From positions 930,001 through 994,000 of the forward strand of contig NZ_CP043499.1 in the NCBI RefSeq assembly GCF_009498215.1: a DNA stretch of 64,000 bases. The letters run 5' to 3'. This DNA is from Rhizobium grahamii. Lineage in GTDB: Bacteria > Pseudomonadota > Alphaproteobacteria > Rhizobiales > Rhizobiaceae. The position numbers and the translations under genes are program-made. This document shows, in pieces, positions 1 to 7,626 of this stretch. Position 1 is the stretch's first letter. Each line of letters starts with the position of its first letter. A model generated the notes under the pieces. It searched no databases. It saw only the letters and a program-made list of their open reading frames with translations, and was not told the DNA's origin.

Positions 1-465
1 CCCTTCGAGCTAACACGTGCACGCGACATCATGATCGACAAGGTGGATACCCTTTCAGCCGACATGACGGTTGGGGATGCCTGCTCGTTCTTCGCCACAT
101 CCGTGCACACGCATCGGCTCTATCCGGTCGTTGATACCTCAGGCGTCGTCAAGGGAATGGTCTCGCGCGCCGAGGCGTTGCGTTGGCAGGAGGATGTTGC
201 GCTCTCCGATAAAACGCTGGACGAACTCACCTCGGATAGCTCCGCACCCGCCGCTCACCCGGACGATACCGTCGGCTACGTGGCGGACCTGATGCTCGCC
301 GCAGATACGGGGCGCATTCCGATCGTCGATCCGCAAACCGGCAAGCTCCTCGGCCTGGTCGCACGGAAGGATCTGCTTCGTCTTCGCCACTCGCTGCGCG
401 TCGCGGAGACCGAGCGGCAGCCATTCCTTGGGCGCGGTCGCGACTTACAAGCCGACGCGATCTGA
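1..465 (+). CDS. CBS-domain protein, C-terminal part (5' end outside window)
   Basis: The frame is open from base 1, so this is the 3' end of a longer gene. The visible 154 residues form a tandem CBS pair. The first half begins with a RARDIMIDKVDTL stretch, typical of a CBS first strand, and the second ends with GRIPIVDPQTGKLLGLVARKD. CBS pairs bind adenosyl ligands and regulate an attached domain. A C-terminal CBS pair of this kind is common on ClC-type chloride channels, IMPDH-like and transporter proteins; a ClC channel is my guess for the missing N-terminal part, which cannot be seen. An internal ATG at 31 exists but lies inside the first CBS domain, so it is unlikely to be the true start. 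It converges with the ABC ATPase gene downstream. Confidence 0.75.
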   Translation, partial: PFELTRARDIMIDKVDTLSADMTVGDACSFFATSVHTHRLYPVVDTSGVVKGMVSRAEALRWQEDVALSDKTLDELTSDSSAPAAHPDDTVGYVADLMLAADTGRIPIVDPQTGKLLGLVARKDLLRLRHSLRVAETERQPFLGRGRDLQADAI

Positions 466-481
466 TTGATCTGAAACAGGA

Positions 482-510
482 ATGGCGACCGCGCATTGCG
501 TGGCCGCCAT
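482..510. terminator. Hairpin between convergent genes
   Basis: Arms 482-494 and 498-510 pair at 12 of 13 positions (one G-U, one mismatch) around a 3-nt loop. The hairpin lies between the stop codons of the CBS gene and the convergent ABC ATPase gene, so it probably ends both transcripts. There is no clear T-run. Confidence 0.5.
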
Positions 511-535
511 CTCCTTGTTCCTATAGGTACGTGAT

Positions 536-1585
536 TTAGATCCGTCGCCCGCTGCCGTTGTCGAAGACGTGCGCGCGTTCAGTGATGAAACTGACCGAGA
601 TCATCTGGCCCGGATCGATGCTGAGGCGGTCCTTCGAGACGATTGCGATCTCGTGCCCGCCGAGTCTTGCGGTGACATGGGTTTCCGACCCCGTGGGCTC
701 CACGACCAAAACCTCCGCAGACACCCCGCCTTCCTTGCCGATCACGATATCGTCCGGCCGAATTCCATACGAAACGTCGGTACCGTAACGCAGTTCTGCC
801 GCATTCGGCACGGTTGCGATGCCTGCGACCAGCAGGCCTCCCTGCGTCGCCTTGGCCGGTAGGATGTTCATCGCCGGGCTGCCCATGAACGTCGCGACGA
901 ATAGATTCGCCGGGCGATCATAGAGTTCGAGTGGCGTGCCGATCTGCTCGACGCGGCCTGAATTCATCACCACGATCTTGTCAGCCATGGTCATGGCCTC
1001 GATCTGATCGTGGGTAACATAGACGATCGTCGACTTCAGGCGCTGGTGGAGGGCCTTGATCTCGGCACGCATCTTGACGCGCAACTTCGCGTCGAGATTG
1101 GACAAGGGTTCGTCGAACAGGAAGACCTTCGGATGGCGAACGATCGCCCGGCCCATGGCAACGCGCTGACGCTGTCCGCCCGACAGTTGAGCAGGTTTGC
1201 GTTCCAGAAGAGGCGTAAGCGACAGGATGTCGGCTGCCTTGTCGACCTCCGCCTTGATCTCCGCCTTGCTCTTGCCGGCAAGCTCAAGCGCGAATCCCAT
1301 GTTCTGCGCAACCGTCATCTGCGGGTAGAGCGCATAGTTCTGGAAGACCATGGAGATGTCGCGATCCTTGGGCTCGAGGTCGTTGACCCGCCTGCCATCG
1401 ATCGAGATATCACCCGACGTGACCGTTTCGAGACCCGCGATCATGCGCAGCAACGTGGATTTTCCGCAGCCTGACGGGCCGACCAGAATGACAAACTCGC
1501 CATCCTTGATCGACACGTCGACGCCGTGCATGACGGCGACCGCGGCATAGGACTTCTTCACATTGGAGATTTCGACGGATGCCAT
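536..1585 (-). CDS. ugpC: Sugar ABC transporter ATP-binding protein, UgpC/MalK type
   Basis: This is the ATPase of a carbohydrate importer (CUT1 class), 349 residues as usual for the UgpC/MalK family. The Walker A motif GPSGCGKST is near residue 37, the Q-loop follows at VFQNYALYP, the signature is LSGGQRQRVAMGRAIVR, the Walker B is VFLFDEPLSNLD, and the H-loop is VYVTHDQ. After about residue 235 comes the C-terminal TOBE/regulatory region (GIRPDDI). It is the last gene of a five-gene operon running from 6173 down to 536, only 9 bp after the glycoside-hydrolase-like gene. It probably energises the two permeases of that operon. The symbol reflects the family, not a proven glycerol-phosphate substrate. 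Confidence 0.93.
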   Translation of the reverse strand: MASVEISNVKKSYAAVAVMHGVDVSIKDGEFVILVGPSGCGKSTLLRMIAGLETVTSGDISIDGRRVNDLEPKDRDISMVFQNYALYPQMTVAQNMGFALELAGKSKAEIKAEVDKAADILSLTPLLERKPAQLSGGQRQRVAMGRAIVRHPKVFLFDEPLSNLDAKLRVKMRAEIKALHQRLKSTIVYVTHDQIEAMTMADKIVVMNSGRVEQIGTPLELYDRPANLFVATFMGSPAMNILPAKATQGGLLVAGIATVPNAAELRYGTDVSYGIRPDDIVIGKEGGVSAEVLVVEPTGSETHVTARLGGHEIAIVSKDRLSIDPGQMISVSFITERAHVFDNGSGRRI

Positions 1586-1594
1586 TGGCTTACC

Positions 1595-3109
1595 TCAATC
1601 GAGTTTGCGCACGCGCAGTGCGAGATAGGGACGTCCCGGCAGTTCGATGCCGAAGGCAGCGTCCGCCTTGCCGCCCCGCGTGATGTTTCCATGCCGCTGC
1701 GGATGGGGGACAAAGGCCTCAATCCGTTTGGCCGGCGTCACGGTCATGTTCCACGTGTCGATGAGATCGACCTCGTAGCGACCGTCGTCGGTCGGCAGAC
1801 CAGTGGTCCACTGGTTCGGCTGGTGCTCGCCGAAATAGAGATACGACACCTTGCCGCCCAGGTCCCGGGCGCCCGAAATTCTGCTCCACGGCCACTGGTC
1901 ATGCATGCCCATCGGTTCTAGGCCTTCGAGCTTGTCGCCCTGCATCAGCTTCAGAAGGAAGCTGATCCGCTTCCAGCTCTCGCCGTGAAGAACACCGCCC
2001 TTGGCCCACCAGATCAGATCATCAGGATCGACATATGTCTCGCCGTGGCCGGCATAGCCGCCGCGCATGACAGTGATCCAGAAGCGGTGAACCAGTTCCT
2101 CGGCGCTGATGTTGCCCCAGCAGTAGATGATGTTGCCTTCGTATTCCGGCTCGTCGTTGACGACAGGCTTGCCATACGCCAGCCGCCATTCCGGCGTCCG
2201 CTTCACATCCCAGTTCTGGATGCAGACGTGAGTGATCCACGGCTTGCGATGATCGAAATTCATGTTCTGGTCGCCATTGTGGATCGACCGAAGATGCTGA
2301 ACCGGATCGTTCTCTTCCAGGATGTGGCAAAAGCGATCCCAGGTTTCGACCGGAATGGTATCGAGCAGGAAGTCGTACTCGTTCGCCAGCGCCCACCAGA
2401 CATTGCGGAAGGCGGAGAGACGCGCGGCAGCATATTCGACGTAGCGAAGGTTCTGCGCCTCGGTCATCGTCGCATAGCCCCAGCGGTCGTAGGGGTGGAA
2501 GAGGATCAGGTCCGCCTCGATCCCGAGGTCGCCGAGGCGAGCGATCTGCTTTTCCAGATGCTGGAAAGCTGCCGGGTTGGGACGATCGAAATCGATGCCG
2601 CCGCCGCTCGTCTCCAGAAACATCGGCTGCAACGGCTCATTCGTGTTGAACGGGTAATCCTTCGGGAAAACGCCCATACGGATCTTGTTGAAGCCGCTCT
2701 TCTCGAGGCTCGCAAGTGTCTGCTCCTGCATATCGAGCGGCTGGTGCGTCCAGGCGTAGCAGGTCGTTCCGAATGGAAAGTATGGCGTGCCGTCGGCATG
2801 GGCGAAATGGAAGCGATTGCGGACATGCACCGGGCCGTGCACGCCATCTCGCGCGGCGTTCACGGTAAGGTTCCCTTCCCGGCCATCGAGTTCGGCGACA
2901 TTGGACGTCGTGACGTAGGTCCACTCGCCAACGGTATCCGGCATGAAGCGGATCACATACTCATTGCCGCCGTCATGAAAACCGGTGACACGCACCGAGC
3001 GATTGCCCTGCTTGAAGTGCGCATGCAGCGTGACATCGAGATAAGGGTTGCCGTTAGCCGGCGCCTGCAGGCGGGCTTCAAAGATATCGTAGAGATGGGT
3101 CATGGTCAT
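1595..3109 (-). CDS. DUF5060/DUF5605-type glycoside-hydrolase-like enzyme
   Basis: This is a 504-residue protein with no signal peptide, so probably cytoplasmic. Residues 1-80 look like the beta-rich DUF5060 module (NPYLDVTLHAHFKQG, GFHDGG, FMPDTVGEWTY). A TIM-barrel region follows (FPFGTTCYAW, FNKIRMGVFPKDYPFN, FHPYDRWGYA), then a small C-terminal beta domain ending in RPYLALRVRKLD. Clan GH-A-like catalytic glutamates are plausible in WWALANEYD (acid/base) and NDEPEYEG (nucleophile). The start chosen overlaps the upstream permease stop by ATGA and has an AAGGA ribosome site. It sits between the permeases and ATPase of a sugar importer, so it probably hydrolyses the imported oligosaccharide. 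The exact substrate is unknown. Related families include apiosidase-like GH140. Confidence 0.75.
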   Translation of the reverse strand: MTMTHLYDIFEARLQAPANGNPYLDVTLHAHFKQGNRSVRVTGFHDGGNEYVIRFMPDTVGEWTYVTTSNVAELDGREGNLTVNAARDGVHGPVHVRNRFHFAHADGTPYFPFGTTCYAWTHQPLDMQEQTLASLEKSGFNKIRMGVFPKDYPFNTNEPLQPMFLETSGGGIDFDRPNPAAFQHLEKQIARLGDLGIEADLILFHPYDRWGYATMTEAQNLRYVEYAAARLSAFRNVWWALANEYDFLLDTIPVETWDRFCHILEENDPVQHLRSIHNGDQNMNFDHRKPWITHVCIQNWDVKRTPEWRLAYGKPVVNDEPEYEGNIIYCWGNISAEELVHRFWITVMRGGYAGHGETYVDPDDLIWWAKGGVLHGESWKRISFLLKLMQGDKLEGLEPMGMHDQWPWSRISGARDLGGKVSYLYFGEHQPNQWTTGLPTDDGRYEVDLIDTWNMTVTPAKRIEAFVPHPQRHGNITRGGKADAAFGIELPGRPYLALRVRKLD

Positions 3110-3972
3110 TCCTTGACGGCCCCGGTGGTCAGACCGGCGACGAAATAACGTTGGAACATGAGGTAGACGATGGCTGCAGGCAGCACCGTCATGATGATAG
3201 CGGCGTTGAGCTCGCCGTAGTCGCTCGAGAACTGGCTTTGGAAGCTCATCAGGCCGAGCGGAAGGGTCCACATCTTCGGATCCTGGAGGATGACGAGTGC
3301 CATGGCGAACTCATTCCAGGTGGCAACGAAATCAAGGATCAACAGCGCCGAAAGGACGGGTAGCGACACCGGCAGGAAGATCCGTCGGAAGATGGTGAAA
3401 TGCGAGGCGCCGTCGATACGCGCAGCCTCCGAGAGCTCCTTCGGCACGGCCGAGAAGAAACCGTGGAGAATGAACACCTGGTAGGGAATGCCGAAGGCAA
3501 GGTAAGGCAGGATGATGCCGGGATAGGTATTGATCAGGCCGAACGCATTCACCTGTCGGAAAATCGGCGCAAGCATGACCTGGAACGGAAGCATGGTGCC
3601 AAACAGGAAGAGGGCAAAGAGCGCCTTGTTCATCCGCATCGGAACCTTGGCGAGCGCGTAGGCCGCCATGGCGGAGATGAACAGACCAAGCGGCACCTTG
3701 ATCACCGTGATCACCACGCCGTTAAACGCCGTGGTCGAGAAATTGCCGCGTTTCCAGGCCGCAACGAAATTGTCGAGAGCAAGTTCAGTCGGCGGCATGA
3801 AGGCGCTCGAGCCCATCACAGTGGAGTTCGACTTCAACGAGGTGAAGACGATGAACAGGAACGGCGTGATCCAGATCAGCGCGAGCAGAATGAACGCGAT
3901 CCACAGCGCGACGAGAACGGGGTCGACCTTTGCGGAGCCGACGGGCCGGAAGGCTTGCGAGAACATCTTCAT
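3106..3972 (-). CDS. Carbohydrate ABC transporter permease (MalG type)
   Basis: A 288-residue inner-membrane permease with about six transmembrane segments. The first, around residues 19-42, contains VLVALWIAFILLALIWITPF. The cytoplasmic coupling EAA loop reads EAARIDGASHFTIFRRIFLP and contacts the ATPase. The protein ends in GAVKE, as is common in MalG-like permeases. The start at 3972 overlaps the stop of the upstream permease by ATGA and is preceded by GAGGAG, so translation is probably coupled. It pairs with the MalF-type permease to form the channel of the ROK-regulated sugar importer. Confidence 0.92.
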   Translation of the reverse strand: MKMFSQAFRPVGSAKVDPVLVALWIAFILLALIWITPFLFIVFTSLKSNSTVMGSSAFMPPTELALDNFVAAWKRGNFSTTAFNGVVITVIKVPLGLFISAMAAYALAKVPMRMNKALFALFLFGTMLPFQVMLAPIFRQVNAFGLINTYPGIILPYLAFGIPYQVFILHGFFSAVPKELSEAARIDGASHFTIFRRIFLPVSLPVLSALLILDFVATWNEFAMALVILQDPKMWTLPLGLMSFQSQFSSDYGELNAAIIMTVLPAAIVYLMFQRYFVAGLTTGAVKE

Positions 3973-4868
3973 CGCACCATCTCCTCGCGGCGGAACATCC
4001 ACCGCATGTAAGGCAGGACAATCACCAGCGTGATCAGCAGCAGGACGACGGAAACAGCAGCACCGCGACCGAATACGCCAAGCTGCATGGACTGCGTATA
4101 GGCCCACATCGCCAGCATCTGGGTGGACTGAGCCGGCCCGCCGCCAGTCATGCCGTAAACGATATCAAAGGCTTTCAGCGAATTGATCAAAGACAGAACG
4201 AAGACCACCGTGATCGTCGGCCCGAGCGCTGGAAGAGTGACGTAACGGAAAACACCCCAGCGCCCCGCCCCATCGATGCGAGCGGCTTCGATCAGCGTCG
4301 TCGAGACGCTCTGGAGACCAGCTAGAAAAAGCACCATGGAAAAGCCGACGGATTGCCAGACATGCGCAACGAAGACCGACCACAGAGCAATCTTCTTGTC
4401 GCCCAGCCAGTCCATGATCCAACCGTCCAGATGCCAACTGGTCAGCAGGCTGTTGAAGAGCCCGAAGAACGGGTCGTACATCCACTTCCAGATCGTCGCG
4501 ACGGCGATCGAGGCAATGATGACGGGCAGGTAAAAGATCACCCGAAGGCCCGATTTTCCTGGGATATTCTGATTGAGCGCGAGCGCCAGACAGAAGCTGA
4601 TCAGATTGGGGATGATCACGGCAAATGCCGTCCACAGGATGGTATTGGTGAGCGCACCCCAGAATACCGGGTCCTGCGTCATGATCGCCCGATAGTTCGC
4701 CAGACCGACGAACTTCGCGTCCGGACTGAGGCCGTTCCAGGATGAGAACGACATGCGGATGACGTCGACCATCGGATAGACGGCGAACAGAAGGTAGACC
4801 ACCAGAGCGGGCGCAAGCAGGACATAGCCCTGCATCTGCGGCCCCATAGATTGGCGCGCTTTCGACAT
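3969..4868 (-). CDS. Sugar ABC transporter permease (MalF/UgpA type)
   Basis: A 299-residue membrane protein with about six transmembrane helices. The first, residues 13-33, includes GYVLLAPALVVYLLFAVYP, a typical CUT1 MalF-like N-terminus. The EAA coupling motif is EAARIDGAGRWGVFRYVTLP. It lies directly upstream of, and overlaps by 4 bp, the MalG-type permease gene, and follows the binding-protein gene after a 63-bp gap. It forms the transmembrane heterodimer of the importer. The substrate is inferred only as a carbohydrate. Confidence 0.92.
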   Translation of the reverse strand: MSKARQSMGPQMQGYVLLAPALVVYLLFAVYPMVDVIRMSFSSWNGLSPDAKFVGLANYRAIMTQDPVFWGALTNTILWTAFAVIIPNLISFCLALALNQNIPGKSGLRVIFYLPVIIASIAVATIWKWMYDPFFGLFNSLLTSWHLDGWIMDWLGDKKIALWSVFVAHVWQSVGFSMVLFLAGLQSVSTTLIEAARIDGAGRWGVFRYVTLPALGPTITVVFVLSLINSLKAFDIVYGMTGGGPAQSTQMLAMWAYTQSMQLGVFGRGAAVSVVLLLITLVIVLPYMRWMFRREEMVR

Positions 4869-4931
4869 TTCTTCTTCCGAACCTTGTGGTGGGGCTCCGC
4901 CTGAAACACGCGGAGCCCCGGCCTTGGGAGG

Positions 4932-6173
4932 TTATCCTCGATTGGCGATGAAGGTCTGCAAGGTCTTGCCCGCGTCGTCAGGCTTGATGTTGCCGGACGC
5001 CACTTCATTGATGACGCGCCAATATTCCGTGGTTACGTCGAGCGGGAATGCCTGGTCGCCATTCATGTAGATCTTCGTGTACTTGCCGAAGATATCCATC
5101 CATTTCTGGTCGAGCGCCGAGACGTTCGAGTACTTGACGTTCGCGTTGACCGAGATCGAGCCAAACGCGCCGAGGTTCTCCTGCTGGACCTTGTCGGAGA
5201 GCAGATAGTCAAGGAACTTCGTCGCTTCTTCGGAGTTAGGGCTCTTCGCCGAAACGTAGAGATATTCGGCAAAGCCGTAGAGACGGTCGGTTCCAGTCGG
5301 GAACGGGAAGAGATCGAAATTGTCGATCTTCTTGGAGTCCGCCAGCTGGCTGACCAGCCAGTCGCCCTCGACCATCATCGCCGCGCGATTGGCAAGGAAG
5401 AGATTGAAGCTCTGCGAGTTGTCGATCCCCATGAACGGCTTGAGGATGTAGTTCTGCGACCAGTCGTTCAGCTCCTGGAAACTCGCGGTGGCACATGGCT
5501 CGGTGCCCCAGTCGAGCTTCATGTCCATCAACTGGTCATGCTTTTCGGCGCCGCACTTGGCTTCGAGGATGACGTCCATCAGGCGCATCAGGTGCCAGTT
5601 GACCGTGCCACCGAATGTCATCGCCGGAATGCCGGCCTGCTTCAGCTTCGCGGCGTCGGCTTTCAGCTCGTCGTAGGTTGTCGGAGGCGCGGTGATGCCG
5701 GCTTTGGCGAACAGTTCCTTGTTGTAATAGATCCCTTCGCCGTGGAAGGTGTACGGCACGCCGTTACGTCCGCCGGGATAGATCTTCGAAAAGCTTCCCG
5801 CGGTGCCGACCAAACGCTTGTCCCAGTCGTACTTGGTATAGGCTTCATCCAGCGGCTTAGACAGACCCGCCTTGACGAATTCCCCGCCCAGCCCAAGGCC
5901 TGCCCACATGAAGTAGATGTCTGGCCCCTGGCTGGATTGCGCGGCAACGCGGAGCGCCGCCTTGTGCTCATCCACGGAGCGGCCTTCGCGGGTCACGGTG
6001 ACGCCGGGGTTCGCGGTTTCGAATTCCTTGATGATCTTGTCCCACGCCACGTTGGCGGAGTTGTTGTCAAAGGTGAGCGTCCAGATCTTCACTTCACCCG
6101 CATTGGCAACACCGGAAACGAGCGCTGCACTCATCGCCAACGCAGACAGCGTGGCGGTCAAACCATTCTTCAT
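4932..6173 (-). CDS. Sugar ABC transporter periplasmic binding protein
   Basis: A 413-residue family 1 extracellular solute-binding protein. The start at 6173 gives a good Sec signal peptide: MKNGLTATLSALAMSAALV, with cleavage probably after GVANA. The mature part begins GEVKIWTLTFDNNSANVAWDK, followed by the usual FETANPGVTV strand and a late EEATKFLDYLLSD helix. It is the first gene of the operon and is transcribed away from the ROK regulator. It captures the sugar in the periplasm and delivers it to the two permeases. Confidence 0.92.
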   Translation of the reverse strand: MKNGLTATLSALAMSAALVSGVANAGEVKIWTLTFDNNSANVAWDKIIKEFETANPGVTVTREGRSVDEHKAALRVAAQSSQGPDIYFMWAGLGLGGEFVKAGLSKPLDEAYTKYDWDKRLVGTAGSFSKIYPGGRNGVPYTFHGEGIYYNKELFAKAGITAPPTTYDELKADAAKLKQAGIPAMTFGGTVNWHLMRLMDVILEAKCGAEKHDQLMDMKLDWGTEPCATASFQELNDWSQNYILKPFMGIDNSQSFNLFLANRAAMMVEGDWLVSQLADSKKIDNFDLFPFPTGTDRLYGFAEYLYVSAKSPNSEEATKFLDYLLSDKVQQENLGAFGSISVNANVKYSNVSALDQKWMDIFGKYTKIYMNGDQAFPLDVTTEYWRVINEVASGNIKPDDAGKTLQTFIANRG

Positions 6174-6254
6174 CGAAGCCTCCCTGAGCGGTCCTCTGCC
6201 GCGACAGCAATCAACCAAACGCATTCAAAACTGTCAATGACTTTTTTCTATTTC

Positions 6255-6300
6255 GAATTAAGTATGAGATTATACGCGACATTAACCGCATACTTAATTC
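6255..6300. promoter_or_regulatory. Inverted repeat in divergent ABC/ROK promoter region (candidate operator)
   Basis: A perfect 12-bp AT-rich inverted repeat has arms at 6255-6266 (GAATTAAGTATG) and 6289-6300 (CATACTTAATTC). The centres are about 34 bp apart, near three helical turns. It lies between the start of the sugar-binding protein gene and the ROK gene, where a ROK regulator would bind to control the importer and itself. The binder is inferred. Confidence 0.6.
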
Positions 6301-6402
6301 CCTTATGTGCGTGACAACTCCATCGCTGTGGGGATTTTCTGCCGATTGAAAAAAGTTGACTCGGCTTGGGAGTTCAGTCCAAAACGCAACAAGGAGGCGG
6401 CC

Positions 6403-7590
6403 ATGCAAAATATCAACGAACTCTTCCTCGACCACGATTCGCCAGCCGGCCGGCTCGTTCGAGGGCTCGCAGCCTTCGGTGCGGCGACAGCGGGGCAGCT
6501 TTCAAAATCAACAGGCCTTGGCCGTTCAACGGTTTCAACCGCACTGACCGAACTCAGGGATGCCGGCATCGTCATAGACGTCGACGCCAAGGCCAGCGGC
6601 TTCGGGCGACCGTCCCAGCTACTTTCGCTTAGTCCCGGATCGGGCCGCTGCGCCGGCGTCCTGCTGGGGCTTGGGGAGATCCGCATCGTCATCTGCGACA
6701 TGACGCATGCGGTGCTATCCGACGTCTGGATTCCGATACGCCGCGACTACACGCCGGAAGAGGCCGCCGACCAGGTTCGAGATAGCCTGACGAGCCAATG
6801 CCAATCGCTCGGAATTACGATCGCCGACCTCCTCGGCGTCGGCGTGGCGATTTCCGCGCCACTCAGCTACGACGGCAAGGTGTTGAACGGGGACGTCCTG
6901 CCGACATGGGCAGGCGTCGATCTCGCCGAGATATTCTCGACGCGGCTGGATTGCCCGCTGCATGCCGAAAACGAGAGCCATTGCGGAGCGCTCGCCGAGA
7001 TGACCTGGGGCTCGACGGTCGGGGAAAGCGATTTCATCCTCTACAAGTTCGACCTCGGCGTCGGCGGCGCAATCGTGCGTGACGGCGCGGTCGTCCGCGG
7101 TGTCAGCGGCAGTGCGGCCGAATTCGGTCACATCGTCCTGGATCCCGATGGCGCCTATTGTCGTTGCGGCAATCGCGGCTGCCTACAGACCTATGCCGGC
7201 GGCTACCATTTGATCCGTCGCGCCGAAGAGTTCAGCGGGCAACCCGTCACCATCGATCAGTTCGTGGAACGCGCCCGCGAAGGCCGGATCGGCTACAGGC
7301 GATTCATCGAGGATGCCGCCGAAAAGGCCGGCTGGGGCATGGGCATCACGTCGTCAATCCTGAACCCACCACTTTTCGTCATCGCCGGCAAGCTGGCGAC
7401 GATCGGCAAAGCCTTTCTCGAGCCCCTGGAGCGAAGCTTCAATCGACACACGCTGCAGCATCCGGATCTTCCCGGCGTCAGCGCCCCGCGTTTCGTCGTG
7501 GCAAAATTCCTCGGCAACGACGACACTGTCATGGGCGCCGTCGCGCTCGTGCTGCGGCAACACGGACGCATCGTCAGCCCTGCGACATAA
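6403..7590 (+). CDS. ROK family transcriptional regulator
   Basis: A 395-residue NagC/XylR-type regulator. An N-terminal winged HTH (around residues 20-65: TAGQLSKSTGLGRSTVSTAL) is followed by the sugar-kinase-like ROK domain, with GVGVAISAP, FDLGVGGAIVRDG and the zinc motif GHIVLDP...CRCGNRGCLQTY. The start at 6403 was chosen for its AAGGAGG ribosome site (6391-6397) at ideal distance; an in-frame ATG at 6307 lacks one. It is divergent from the sugar ABC operon and probably represses it until the imported sugar or a product binds the ROK domain. Confidence 0.93.
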   Translation: MQNINELFLDHDSPAGRLVRGLAAFGAATAGQLSKSTGLGRSTVSTALTELRDAGIVIDVDAKASGFGRPSQLLSLSPGSGRCAGVLLGLGEIRIVICDMTHAVLSDVWIPIRRDYTPEEAADQVRDSLTSQCQSLGITIADLLGVGVAISAPLSYDGKVLNGDVLPTWAGVDLAEIFSTRLDCPLHAENESHCGALAEMTWGSTVGESDFILYKFDLGVGGAIVRDGAVVRGVSGSAAEFGHIVLDPDGAYCRCGNRGCLQTYAGGYHLIRRAEEFSGQPVTIDQFVERAREGRIGYRRFIEDAAEKAGWGMGITSSILNPPLFVIAGKLATIGKAFLEPLERSFNRHTLQHPDLPGVSAPRFVVAKFLGNDDTVMGAVALVLRQHGRIVSPAT

Positions 7591-7602
7591 GCGCGACAGC
7601 CA

Positions 7603-7623
7603 GCGGGCAGCTTCAGTGCCCGC
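7603..7623. terminator. Hairpin between convergent genes
   Basis: Perfect 7-bp arms at 7603-7609 and 7617-7623 lie exactly between the stops of the ROK gene and the convergent cyclase gene. It is a likely bidirectional terminator, without a T-run. Confidence 0.45.
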
Positions 7624-7626
7624 CCT

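Noticed and set aside
1985..3148. 387-codon plus-strand frame opposite the DUF5060 enzyme gene
   Set aside because: It is antisense to a recognisable enzyme, with unlikely composition and no ribosome site.
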